Shown one piece after another: positions 34,949 through 42,664 of a stretch of DNA of 64,000 nt (its first letter is position 1; each line of letters opens with the position of its first letter). This DNA is from Robertmurraya andreesenii (GTDB lineage Bacteria; Bacillota; Bacilli; Bacillales; Cytobacillaceae), in NCBI RefSeq assembly GCF_030813005.1, contig NZ_JAUSTU010000010.1:1-64000 (forward strand), written 5' to 3'. The position numbers and the translations under genes were made by a program. Under the pieces are notes generated by a model that made no database searches, was not told the DNA's origin, and saw only the letters and a list, made by a program, of their open reading frames with translations.

Positions 34949-35674
34949 ATGTCAGGAATTCTAACTGCGTTTGGGATTTTAGTTAAAGAGATCATCTTTC
35001 TTGTCTCATATGTAAAGAACAACGCCTTTCCTCAACCATTGTCGCCTGAGGATGAAAAGAAGTATCTACGGCTAATGGCCGATGGGGATGGTCATGCCCG
35101 AAATATGCTGATTGAGCATAACCTAAGACTCGTCGCCCATATTGTAAAAAAGTTTGAAAATACTGGTGAGGATGCTGAAGACCTAATCTCCATTGGAACC
35201 ATCGGTTTGATAAAAGCGATTGAAAGCTACTCTGAAGGAAAAGGAACGAAGCTCGCCACCTATGCGGCTCGGTGTATAGAAAATGAGATCCTCATGCACT
35301 TACGGGCTTTAAAAAAGACAAAAAAGGATGTTTCTCTCCATGACCCGATAGGACAGGATAAGGAAGGGAATGAAATCTCCCTCATTGATGTACTCAAGTC
35401 CGACTCTGAGGACGTCATTGACACGATTCAATTAAATATGGAGCTTGAGAAGGTGAAGGAGTATATTGACGTCCTCGATGGACGGGAAAGAGAAGTGATT
35501 GTAGGCCGCTTTGGCTTAGATCTTCAGAAGGAAAAAACGCAGCGAGAAATTGCTAAGGAGCTAGGAATATCAAGAAGCTATGTATCCAGAATTGAAAAAA
35601 GAGCGCTCATGAAAATGTTCCACGAATTTTACCGGGCTGAGAAAGAGAAGAAAAAGAACGGACCTAATTTATAG
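34949..35674 (+). CDS. sigK: RNA polymerase sigma-K factor, uninterrupted
   Basis: A 241-residue late mother-cell sigma factor, complete in one frame. Residues 1-20 are the inhibitory pro-sequence (MSGILTAFGILVKEIIFLVS), expected to be removed by the membrane protease SpoIVFB before Tyr21. Region 2 spans RNMLIEHNLRLVAHIVKKF to about 140, and region 4 has the helix-turn-helix TQREIAKELGISRSYVSRIE. In B. subtilis this gene is split by the skin element; here it is intact and needs no excision. A strong terminator follows. Confidence 0.98.
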   Translation: MSGILTAFGILVKEIIFLVSYVKNNAFPQPLSPEDEKKYLRLMADGDGHARNMLIEHNLRLVAHIVKKFENTGEDAEDLISIGTIGLIKAIESYSEGKGTKLATYAARCIENEILMHLRALKKTKKDVSLHDPIGQDKEGNEISLIDVLKSDSEDVIDTIQLNMELEKVKEYIDVLDGREREVIVGRFGLDLQKEKTQREIAKELGISRSYVSRIEKRALMKMFHEFYRAEKEKKKNGPNL

Positions 35675-35690
35675 AATTGAACCGAGAATA

Positions 35691-35725
35691 AAAGAAGCAT
35701 CCCTAAATTGGAATGCTTCTTTTCA
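35691..35725 (+). terminator. Terminator after sigK
   Basis: AAGAAGCAT and ATGCTTCTT form a 9-bp stem with weak inner pairing, followed by TTTC. Confidence 0.8.
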
Positions 35726-35739
35726 TTCATATAACAGAC

Positions 35740-35817
35740 TTAGTCTACACTGACCTCTGCTGCCACAATACAACCAATGGTTCCGCAAATAATAAGCCCC
35801 ATCACGATTGAGAACAT
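35740..35817 (-). CDS. Possible 25-residue hydrophobic small protein
   Basis: A 25-codon ORF encodes a hydrophobic peptide starting MFSIVMGLIICGTIG and ending AAEVSVD, a likely single membrane segment with an acidic tail. AAGGGGTG lies 8 bases upstream of the ATG, a good spacing. It is the last of a series of tiny ORFs on this strand downstream of mtnN. I recognise no family. Confidence 0.45.
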   Translation of the reverse strand: MFSIVMGLIICGTIGCIVAAEVSVD

Positions 35818-35945
35818 TCGTCCACACCCCTTTGGAATATTCCTGCTAACCTAAATTTACCATATACCCATAGTAAATAACTTGATGGGATGTGAACTTT
35901 TTAGGACTTTTTCTAGTGGCAAGCATCATACCCTGTGAAAAATCC

Positions 35946-36002
35946 TTATTTCCCTTTCTTTTTCCGAAAGGGAAGGGTAAGCAATAGGACATTTAAATAC
36001 AT
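35946..36002 (-). CDS. Possible 18-residue YrzI-like mini-protein
   Basis: The peptide MYLNVLLLTLPFRKKKGK resembles the first third of the nearby YrzI protein (MTLNILFFTITIKTRK): same length hydrophobic start, then a basic stretch. GAAGGAGTTAGGGGTG precedes the ATG. It may be a shortened paralogue arising by duplication of yrzI. Very short, so support is mainly the ribosome site and the resemblance. Confidence 0.5.
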   Translation of the reverse strand: MYLNVLLLTLPFRKKKGK

Positions 36003-36030
36003 AAGGTTCACCCCTAACTCCTTCGAAGTG

Positions 36031-36093
36031 TTAGGTGGAATCTGTCTCCACCCAGAAAATAGCTGTTCTTCCTTGAATAAGATAAATCATCAT
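36031..36093 (-). CDS. Possible 20-residue small ORF
   Basis: A 20-codon ORF (MMIYLIQGRTAIF then WVETDST) follows AAAGGTGGGC at suitable distance and ends 28 bases before the 18-codon YrzI-like ORF. It could be a leader or coupling peptide. No family recognised. Confidence 0.3.
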   Translation of the reverse strand: MMIYLIQGRTAIFWVETDST

Positions 36094-36132
36094 TAAGCCC
36101 ACCTTTCCTTTTATATTTGTGAAAATTTAAAA

Positions 36133-36273
36133 TTAGAGCAATCGATGTACAGAATAAGCACGCAGCTTATTTTCTTCGTAAGCCTCTCTCACCATTTGAT
36201 CGCGAAGAGCTTCCTCAGCAGAAATCTTTCTAGTTTTAATCGTAATCGTAAAAAATAGAATATTTAGGGTCAT
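36133..36273 (-). CDS. yrzI: YrzI family small protein
   Basis: A 46-residue protein starting MTLNILFFTITIKTRKISAEE, which matches the YrzI family of small Bacillus proteins (sometimes labelled sporulation protein YrzI) of unknown function. A hydrophobic first third is followed by a charged helix. The ATG follows AAAGGAGGTGATAG. A longer in-frame reading would translate two hairpins and is unlikely. It lies downstream of two tandem hairpins and a promoter, and upstream of other tiny ORFs. Confidence 0.85.
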   Translation of the reverse strand: MTLNILFFTITIKTRKISAEEALRDQMVREAYEENKLRAYSVHRLL

Positions 36274-36301
36274 ATCTATCACCTCCTTTAAAAGTAATTT
36301 G

Positions 36302-36357
36302 TTTTGGGCACAAAAAGGCCGTAAAGAATAATCTCTACGGCCTTTTTGTGCCCAAAA
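36302..36357 (-). terminator. Second hairpin upstream of yrzI, perfect 22-bp stem
   Basis: TTTTGGGCACAAAAAGGCC plus GTA pairs perfectly with its complement across a 12-base loop. The minus-strand 3' side ends in GCCCAAAACAAATT, with no external T run, although the stem itself contains T runs. Its GGGCAC segment can alternatively pair with GTGCCC in the preceding hairpin, as described in the findings. Confidence 0.85.
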
Positions 36358-36387
36358 AGCCGCAGGGCACATTTCTCCCTGCGGCTT
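36357..36387 (-). terminator. First hairpin upstream of yrzI, intrinsic terminator
   Basis: On the minus strand AAGCCGCAGGG and CCCTGCGGCTT form an 11-bp stem with a 9-base loop, followed by TTTTTGGG. It lies 24 bases after the stop of a 29-codon ORF. Confidence 0.85.
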
Positions 36388-36410
36388 GAATGCATAAAAG
36401 TCAATAAAAA

Positions 36411-36500
36411 CTATGCGATCCATTCCTTATAGGTCGAATGTGAAAATAAACAATATGAATTTGTGAAAGCTTTCAGTACAATTCCATTAGTCAACATCAT
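36411..36500 (-). CDS. Possible 29-residue leader ORF before the yrzI hairpins
   Basis: A 29-codon ORF starts MMLTNGIVLKAF and ends STYKEWIA, with AAAAGGAGGTCGAGG just upstream. It begins about 40 bases from a good sigma-A promoter and stops shortly before the first hairpin. This is the layout of a leader peptide. No run of one regulatory codon stands out, so an amino-acid attenuation role is not evident. Confidence 0.5.
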   Translation of the reverse strand: MMLTNGIVLKAFTNSYCLFSHSTYKEWIA

Positions 36501-36541
36501 TTTCCTCGACCTCCTTTTAGAATATTTCGCTTACAATGGTA

Positions 36542-36570
36542 ATTATAGCCACTCAAACTAAAATTGTAAA
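36542..36570 (-). promoter_or_regulatory. Strong sigma-A promoter for the yrzI small-ORF cluster
   Basis: TTTACA and a perfect TATAAT are spaced 17 bases apart on the minus strand, in the gap after mtnN. Confidence 0.85.
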
Positions 36571-36589
36571 CCTTTTTCTACCTATTTTT

Positions 36590-37285
36590 CTAAATAATTC
36601 TTTCGACAATTTTCATTACAAGGGTTGCTGAGTGCAGAGCCGCCTTGTCTAAAAATTGATCAAAGGATACATCTGATTCCTTCCCAGCGATGTCCGATAA
36701 GGAACGAATAACAACAAATGGAGTTCCAAACTGATGCGCAACCTGAGCGATTGCAGCGGCCTCCATTTCAACAGCCTGAAGGTTCGTAAATTTGTCCTTA
36801 ATGAAATCGACACGCTCGGGATCGCTCATGAAGGTATCTCCTGTAGCGATTAACCCCTTTACAACCTGAATTCCCTCGATTTCTCTTGCGGCCTCCTCCG
36901 CAATTTTCACTAACTCATGATTTGCTTCAAATGCAGGTGGAAGCTGAGGTACCTGCCCATATTCGTATCCAAATGCTGTGACATCAACGTCATGATGACG
37001 TACCTCTGAAGATATCACGACATCTCCCACGTTCAGATTAGGATTGTAACCACCCGCTGAGCCTGTATTTACGACATATTCAGGCTTATATTTTTCAAGG
37101 AGAATGGACGTAGCCATCGCAGCATTTACCTTTCCGATTCCGGAACGTAGCAAAATCACATCTTTGCCATTCATTTTTCCGCTCGTATATTCACAGCCAG
37201 CAATTGTTTCAACCGTCTTCTCTGTCATATGGTCACGTAGGATCGTTACTTCCTCTTCCATTGCTCCAATTATGGCAATCTTCAT
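36590..37285 (-). CDS. mtnN: 5'-methylthioadenosine/S-adenosylhomocysteine nucleosidase
   Basis: A 231-residue Pfs/MtnN nucleosidase that removes adenine from methylthioadenosine and S-adenosylhomocysteine, recycling SAM by-products. Family motifs are MKIAIIGAMEEEV, NTGSAGG and VEMEAAAIAQVA, with the catalytic Asp in RSLSDIAG. In B. subtilis the gene (yrrU) lies with yrrT and the cysteine-methionine yrhAB genes. Those are absent here; yrrS is immediately upstream and the yrzI cluster follows. Confidence 0.97.
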   Translation of the reverse strand: MKIAIIGAMEEEVTILRDHMTEKTVETIAGCEYTSGKMNGKDVILLRSGIGKVNAAMATSILLEKYKPEYVVNTGSAGGYNPNLNVGDVVISSEVRHHDVDVTAFGYEYGQVPQLPPAFEANHELVKIAEEAAREIEGIQVVKGLIATGDTFMSDPERVDFIKDKFTNLQAVEMEAAAIAQVAHQFGTPFVVIRSLSDIAGKESDVSFDQFLDKAALHSATLVMKIVERII

Positions 37286-37321
37286 GTTGTTACCTCTTTC
37301 CTCATTCTATATTTATTGGTC

Positions 37322-38002
37322 CTATTTCTTTTTCTCTGGAACAGCCGCCAATTCTTCAACCTTTGTTGGTTTCCAGCCTTGACCGTCAACCCATTCAATA
37401 TACACTCGGTAAATTTGGTCTTTATTCTTTGTATAGACGGTGCCCACTGATTTATTCGGACCATTATTCCCTAAAAAATGAATCGTCATATTCTCCTTTG
37501 TCAATCCTGTACCATATGTGATCGCCTCAACCATTTCATCCCAATCGACCCCACTATAGACATTTACATGCTCACCCTGCTGTACGGTCCCGACTGGCTC
37601 CCAAGCTGGATTAACGATCGTTCGAATGACATTTGGTTCAGATCCACCTTCCGTAACAATCTTCTCTGCATCGACATTAGGAGCTTCTTCTTTTGTTGCT
37701 GAATCCTCTTTCTCCTGTTCCTGAGGCTTAGTAGCTTCAGCTTCTTCGGCTTCCTCTTCTTGGTCGGTCATAACCTGCTTAGAGTCCTTCTTCTCTTTTT
37801 CATCAGAGGTAGAGTTCTCTTGTTGCTCTGTATCTGGCTCCTTTTGCTTTGCCGATTCCTTATCATCATTTCCGAAAAAAATATTAAACGATACAATAAT
37901 AATGAGTAATAATACGATCCCTATTAAACTATTTAGGATCACATCTTTCTTTCTTTTTTTCGTGCGTCGCACGATGCGAGATCCATCGTTTCCCCTACTC
38001 AT
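37322..38002 (-). CDS. yrrS: YrrS, DUF1510 membrane-anchored protein
   Basis: A 226-residue protein with a basic N-terminus (RIVRRTKKRKKD), one membrane segment (about 24-45), a long Glu/Lys/Gln-rich linker (about 50-115) and a compact C-terminal DUF1510 domain (about 120-222, IRTIVNPAWEPVGTVQQGEH). The layout implies an extracellular globular domain held away from the membrane. It lies just downstream of pbpI, as in B. subtilis, suggesting a cell-wall role. Its function is unknown. Confidence 0.9.
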   Translation of the reverse strand: MSRGNDGSRIVRRTKKRKKDVILNSLIGIVLLLIIIVSFNIFFGNDDKESAKQKEPDTEQQENSTSDEKEKKDSKQVMTDQEEEAEEAEATKPQEQEKEDSATKEEAPNVDAEKIVTEGGSEPNVIRTIVNPAWEPVGTVQQGEHVNVYSGVDWDEMVEAITYGTGLTKENMTIHFLGNNGPNKSVGTVYTKNKDQIYRVYIEWVDGQGWKPTKVEELAAVPEKKK

Positions 38003-38120
38003 GATTTTCCTCCTTAAACAAGATTTTGGTTCAAGCTTTCAATACTTTGTAAGGATGTCAACATTCTAACACGCATGAACCAAAACTTGAAGCAATATAT
38101 ACGTTTGAAGAAAATCCTCT

Positions 38121-39902
38121 TTATGAAGAAACCTGGTCTTTGAGCTTTAAACTTTGGTCAAATTGGTAAAGCTCTTTGACCATATCGGCAAATAACGGGG
38201 TAACCGCCCCCTCAGCATCAAACACACCAAGATTCACCGTGACTAGTGCATATTTCGGCTTATCGAAAGGAAAATAGCCAGCAAACCATTTATTTAGAAG
38301 CTCCTGATCCCCTTCAAAAAGGCCTGTTTCCGCTGTACCGGATTTTCCTGCGACTTCATAGGGAAGGGATTGTAGGCTCCTTCCTGTTCCCTTAGGGTTA
38401 ACCACGACCTCTCGCAGCAGCTTTTGGAGCTTCATCGCAGTATAAGGTGATATCGAGTCGCTAGCAAGCTTCTTCTTTTCAAAGGGCAACAAGGATGTTC
38501 CGTTCTTATATTCAATCCCTGTTACGACCCTTACCATTTCACTTTTTCCACCCTTGGCAATGGTCGAAATCATATTAGCCACTGCGAGGGGCGTTACTCG
38601 CACTTCATGCTGACCAATTCCCGTCATAGCGACGAAATTATCATCCTTTTTCGCAGCTTCCTCAAGAAACACGCGACCGAAGTTCTCGTCTGCTAGCTGT
38701 TTGAATTGGTCAAAATGATAAACATCCCCTTTCCAGCCAACGGGGCCCAAAATAGACAATTTTTCCGCATATTCCTCAATTATATTTTCATCCATTTTCT
38801 TTAGTTCCTTTGCCAAGGTACCAAAGGTATTGTTACAGCTTTGAGCAAAGCTTTCCGTGAACGTAAGGAATCCATGCTGGTAATTTGGATCATCTGTTCC
38901 AGCGATTGTTTTGTTACAGTCAAACTCCCTTGTTGCATCATCTAACTCATGTTCAATGGCAGCAGCAGCCACTACAGTTTTAAATACTGATCCAGGTATA
39001 TGCTGGGTGGTCATCATATTATGAATCCCTTTTTCATCAAAAGGAGCATTCCTGTTAATTTTCGGACGTGAAACCATTGCCAGAACAGAATTGGATTCGA
39101 TGTCTAAAAGGACGAGGCCTCCATTTTTGATCTGATGCTTGTCAACCAACTCCTCTGCCAATTTCTGCAGGTCCTTATCAAGGGTAGTTCGAATATTCAC
39201 GGGATAGAAAGGATTCGCTGGCTCCACATATTTCACATGAATTCCAAATAATGGGCCACCTCTGCCATCAACATGATAGACGAGCTTTGATTTCCCATCA
39301 GGGAGCAGAAACTCATCGAAGCTTTTTTCAAGGCCTGTGAGACCCACGATCGTCTCAGCTGGCAACTCCTTATCTGGATATCGTTTTTTTAAGACCTGAT
39401 CGTTCTGTCCGGTTATTCCGATTAACTGTTCTGCCAGCGTGTCGGTCAAAGTATATTTCTTTTCAATTGCAAACACTCCGGGAATCTCCAGTTGATTAAT
39501 CTGTTTCATCTCACTCTCCGATAGCTCCACAACCTTTGGTCGCCCAAAAGCGAAGGGCTCCTTTGCCTTCTCAAGGGATTGAAGAATCTCAAACTTTGGG
39601 ACCCCGATAATATTGGCTATTTTTTCAACATCCCAATCCATGTTTTTTAAAAAGGGAAAGAGAACGAGCACATTCATTTTCTTATGGACCAATGATTCCC
39701 CATTTCGATCCAGAAAGCTACCTCTGCCATTATCAATGATCATTTCCTGTGACCGCTGCCTAACACTAGCTTCTAACAGATTCACACCACGCTCTGAGAA
39801 ATTTTCAGTAGCGACCAGCTGAAGCTGAACAAGACGGGCAATCAATAGCGAAACGGTGAATAAACATAATGATAAAAAGACAATCGTTCTTTTCCTCCAC
39901 AT
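38121..39902 (-). CDS. pbpI: Penicillin-binding protein PbpI (YrrR), class B
   Basis: A 593-residue class B penicillin-binding protein that cross-links peptidoglycan. An N-terminal membrane anchor (about 5-22) precedes the dimerisation domain and the transpeptidase domain. The catalytic motifs are SxxK in IPGSVFKTVV, SCN in AQSCNNTF, and KSGTAE. I start at the ATG of MWRKRT. GAGGTG lies 7 bases upstream, within the 3' arm of the greA terminator. A TTG six codons earlier would start inside that stem. In B. subtilis PbpI is linked to sporulation. Confidence 0.93.
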   Translation of the reverse strand: MWRKRTIVFLSLCLFTVSLLIARLVQLQLVATENFSERGVNLLEASVRQRSQEMIIDNGRGSFLDRNGESLVHKKMNVLVLFPFLKNMDWDVEKIANIIGVPKFEILQSLEKAKEPFAFGRPKVVELSESEMKQINQLEIPGVFAIEKKYTLTDTLAEQLIGITGQNDQVLKKRYPDKELPAETIVGLTGLEKSFDEFLLPDGKSKLVYHVDGRGGPLFGIHVKYVEPANPFYPVNIRTTLDKDLQKLAEELVDKHQIKNGGLVLLDIESNSVLAMVSRPKINRNAPFDEKGIHNMMTTQHIPGSVFKTVVAAAAIEHELDDATREFDCNKTIAGTDDPNYQHGFLTFTESFAQSCNNTFGTLAKELKKMDENIIEEYAEKLSILGPVGWKGDVYHFDQFKQLADENFGRVFLEEAAKKDDNFVAMTGIGQHEVRVTPLAVANMISTIAKGGKSEMVRVVTGIEYKNGTSLLPFEKKKLASDSISPYTAMKLQKLLREVVVNPKGTGRSLQSLPYEVAGKSGTAETGLFEGDQELLNKWFAGYFPFDKPKYALVTVNLGVFDAEGAVTPLFADMVKELYQFDQSLKLKDQVSS

Positions 39903-39907
39903 AAAAA

Positions 39908-39938
39908 AACACCTCGTCAAAAGTGTTGACGAGGTGTT
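39908..39938 (-). terminator. greA terminator overlapping the pbpI ribosome site
   Basis: A perfect 13-bp stem (AACACCTCGTCAA and complement, 5-base loop) is followed by TTTTT on the minus strand. The 3' arm contains GAGGTG, placed 7 bases before the pbpI ATG, so the folded hairpin would hide that Shine-Dalgarno sequence. Confidence 0.9.
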
Positions 39939-39958
39939 AGGATTTCAAACGGTTTCGC

Positions 39959-40435
39959 TTATTTTATTTTAATAATTCGAACGTTCATATCGCCACCAGG
40001 AGTATGGACAACTACTTCCTCATCCACTTTTTTGCCAATCAGGCTTTTTGCGATCGGTGAATCGTTGGAGATTTTACCTTCAAACGGATCCGCTTCCGCA
40101 CTACCTACAATCGTATAGGTTTCTTCTTCCCCATCAGGAAGCTCTTTGAACGTTACGGAGCTACCAAGTGTGACAACATCGCCGGAAAGTTCGTCTTCGC
40201 TAATGATTTTCGCATTGCGAATCATATTTTCAATCGTTGTGATCCGACCTTCTACAAAGGCCTGTTCTTCTTTTGCTGAATCATACTCAGAATTCTCTGA
40301 TAAGTCACCGAAGCTTCTTGCAATTTTAATGCGTTCCACAACTTCTTTTCTTTTTACTGTTTTAAGATGTTCTAATTCTTGTTCTAGTTTTTCCTTCCCA
40401 GCCAGTGTCATCGGGAATACTTTTTCTGTAGCCAA
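39959..40435 (-). CDS. greA: Transcription elongation factor GreA
   Basis: A 158-residue GreA that rescues backtracked RNA polymerase by stimulating transcript cleavage. The N-terminal coiled coil (about 10-75, with the tip acidic pair in DLSENSEYDSAKEEQ) enters the secondary channel. The C-terminal domain ends SPIAKSLIGKKVDEEVVVHTP. It lies between udk and pbpI with terminators on both sides. Confidence 0.98.
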   Translation of the reverse strand: MATEKVFPMTLAGKEKLEQELEHLKTVKRKEVVERIKIARSFGDLSENSEYDSAKEEQAFVEGRITTIENMIRNAKIISEDELSGDVVTLGSSVTFKELPDGEEETYTIVGSAEADPFEGKISNDSPIAKSLIGKKVDEEVVVHTPGGDMNVRIIKIK

Positions 40436-40534
40436 AATCCTTCACTCCTTCTAGTTTCACAACCCCCATTATAGATTGTGTATGTATATTCTTAATAATA
40501 AATACGCATTTACAATTTCGTAGATGCAGAGGAG

Positions 40535-40559
40535 CGCGCCCTCACATTTGGGGCGCGCA
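40535..40559. repeat. GC-rich inverted repeat between udk and greA
   Basis: GCGCGCCC and GGGCGCGC form an 8-bp all-GC stem with a 9-base loop. Neither strand has a following T run, so an intrinsic terminator is doubtful. Confidence 0.6.
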
Positions 40560-40631
40560 ATTGTTAGACTTTTTAACAGGAGAATGTCCTATGAAAAGGA
40601 TTTCACTCCTTATTATTTAATGCTTATTGTG

Positions 40632-41264
40632 TCACAAAAATGATTTTTGTTCAAGGATTGTTTGAATCTTTGTGACCATTAAATCAATCGCAACATGATT
40701 ATGGCCACCCTCAGGTATGATGATATCCGCATATCTCTTTGTTGGTTCAATAAATTGGTTATGCATCGGCCTTACAACGTTTACATATTGATCAATAACC
40801 GAGTCAAGAGTTCTCCCCCGTTCCTTAATATCACGGGAAAGCCTTCTGATGATCCGTATATCAGCATCGGTATCAACAAAAAGCTTGATATCCATGAGGC
40901 TTCTTAAACGCTCATCCTCTAACACTAGAATCCCCTCAAGAATGATGACTTCCTTCGGCTCCACAAGAATGGTTTCATCCGATCTCGTATGAATTGAATA
41001 GTCATAAACAGGTTTTTCAATCGACTGATAGCGTTGAAGCAGCTTTATATGCTCATATAATAGATCATTATCAAAGGCTAATGGATGATCATAATTCGTC
41101 TTTAATCTTTCCTCAAAAGGAAGATGACCTTGATCTTTATAATAGGAATCCTGCTCAAGCATGAGAATAGAATGTCCCTGAAAACGATTAATAATGGATC
41201 GGGTTACACTTGTTTTTCCGGAGCCTGATCCCCCTGTAACGCCGATTACAACCGGTTTACGCAT
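40632..41264 (-). CDS. udk: Uridine kinase
   Basis: A 210-residue uridine/cytidine kinase of pyrimidine salvage. The P-loop is GVTGGSGSGKTSV, and the nucleoside-binding region contains YDHPLAFDNDLL and the lid RDIKERGRTLDSVI. It follows yrrO (trhP2) by 3 bases, the yrrM-N-O-udk order of B. subtilis. Confidence 0.97.
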   Translation of the reverse strand: MRKPVVIGVTGGSGSGKTSVTRSIINRFQGHSILMLEQDSYYKDQGHLPFEERLKTNYDHPLAFDNDLLYEHIKLLQRYQSIEKPVYDYSIHTRSDETILVEPKEVIILEGILVLEDERLRSLMDIKLFVDTDADIRIIRRLSRDIKERGRTLDSVIDQYVNVVRPMHNQFIEPTKRYADIIIPEGGHNHVAIDLMVTKIQTILEQKSFL

Positions 41265-41267
41265 ACA

Positions 41268-42539
41268 TTAAAGCTCCTTCCGCATCATGTCGTTCGGATA
41301 AACCGGATGATTCACCTTAAATTGAACAATTTGGAGTGGATGACGGGCCGCATCAAGTTCATTGCCATCTTCATCCCAAATTTTCTCAATGACATGTGTG
41401 AAATTGGAAATTTTCGGACCAAAAAACTCAACCTCCTGACCAGGCTTGAAATGGTTGCGCTGTTGGAGTGTCACCATCTTTGTTTCTTCATCGTAATCTA
41501 ATACTAAGCCGGCAAAGTCGAATTTTGTCTTCTTACTATGATTGCCAAACATTTGCTCTTTATAGCCTGGAATACCCTCAAAAAACGCCGGTGCAGTGTC
41601 ACGGTTTGCACACTTATCCAGTTCCTCTAACCACTCTTGCTTAATTTGAAAGTTCTCCGGGTCGGCACAATAAGCGTCAATTACTTTGCGATAGACACTA
41701 ACGACTGTAGCTATATAATGGATGGACTTCATCCGTCCTTCGATTTTTAAGCTATCAATTCCTAGCTCAATCATGCGAGGAATGGATTCGATTAGCTTCA
41801 AATCCTTCGGGCTCATTGCGAATGGAGCATCCCCCTCTGAGAAAAGAGAAACCTCATCATCACCCTCAAGCTTAAATAAGTCATAGTCCCAACGACAGGA
41901 TTGACAGCAGCCCCCACGGTTGGAATCTCGGGCAGTCATATGGTTACTCAAGGTACAACGTCCAGAATAGGCAATACACATGGCCCCATGGATAAAGGTC
42001 TCTATTTCAATATCCACCTTTTCCTTCATTTCTCTTATTTCCTCCGCACTGGTTTCACGGGCAAGCACGACCCGTTCTAGACCTTCTTCCTTCCAGAACT
42101 CTACGGCCTTCCAATTGGATAGAGATTGCTGGGTACTTAAGTGCACTTCAATTTCGGGAGCAAGTCTGCGACAGGTTTCAATGATCAGGGGATCCGCCAC
42201 AATAATCCCATGGATTCCCGCTTCCTTTAGACCAAGAATATAATCCTCAAGACCGTCAATATTCTCATTATGGGCAAAAATATTGGTTGTCACATAAATC
42301 TTTGCACCATACTGCTTCGCAAATTCGACGCCTTCTTTCATTTCAGCAAATGTAAAGTTATCAGCATTCGAGCGTAATCCGTACTCTTGTCCACCAATAA
42401 AAACAGCATCTGCACCATACTGAACAGCAATTTTTAATTTTTCCAGATTCCCCGCTGGAGCAAGTAGTTCTGGTTTTTTCACAATCACACGTTTTCCATC
42501 GACAATTTTTGAAATACGATCCTGCATTGTTGTTGTCAT
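41268..42539 (-). CDS. yrrO: Peptidase U32-family tRNA hydroxylation protein TrhP2 (YrrO)
   Basis: A 423-residue U32-family protein. U32 members of this group (TrhP) hydroxylate wobble uridine-34 to ho5U, using prephenate-derived chemistry and an Fe-S cluster. The N-terminal barrel begins KPELLAPAGNLEKLKIAVQ. The signature EVHLSTQQSLSN and the cysteine set in CIAYSGRCTLSNHMTARDSNRGGCCQSC-type sequence (given here only by position, about 195-225) supply the cluster ligands. I chose the ATG after AAAGGAGGTTCACTG. In B. subtilis TrhP1/TrhP2 act with TrmR, encoded just upstream here. Confidence 0.93.
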   Translation of the reverse strand: MTTTMQDRISKIVDGKRVIVKKPELLAPAGNLEKLKIAVQYGADAVFIGGQEYGLRSNADNFTFAEMKEGVEFAKQYGAKIYVTTNIFAHNENIDGLEDYILGLKEAGIHGIIVADPLIIETCRRLAPEIEVHLSTQQSLSNWKAVEFWKEEGLERVVLARETSAEEIREMKEKVDIEIETFIHGAMCIAYSGRCTLSNHMTARDSNRGGCCQSCRWDYDLFKLEGDDEVSLFSEGDAPFAMSPKDLKLIESIPRMIELGIDSLKIEGRMKSIHYIATVVSVYRKVIDAYCADPENFQIKQEWLEELDKCANRDTAPAFFEGIPGYKEQMFGNHSKKTKFDFAGLVLDYDEETKMVTLQQRNHFKPGQEVEFFGPKISNFTHVIEKIWDEDGNELDAARHPLQIVQFKVNHPVYPNDMMRKEL

Positions 42540-42595
42540 CAGTGAACCTCCTTTATTTCTTGATTCTGCAAAATTTTGTTGTAGCTCCATATTCC

Positions 42596-42664
42596 GCCTT
42601 ACGCGTATGGGCTCACTAAGTTGCTCGTACCGAGCAAAACACGTTCACTCCATACACATAAGGC
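42596..42664. repeat. Nested palindrome, copy C
   Basis: Arms beginning GCCTTACGCGTATGG and ending CATACACATAAGGC pair with a few mismatches around a 36-base centre. The inner hairpin is TTGCTCG-TAC-CGAGCAA. Relative to copies A and B both sides changed together (A-T to G-C), so pairing is kept. The right end reaches the yrrN stop codon. Confidence 0.88.

Noticed and set aside
40535..40559. GC-rich stem as the udk terminator
   Set aside because: Neither side has a T run, so it is listed only as an inverted repeat.
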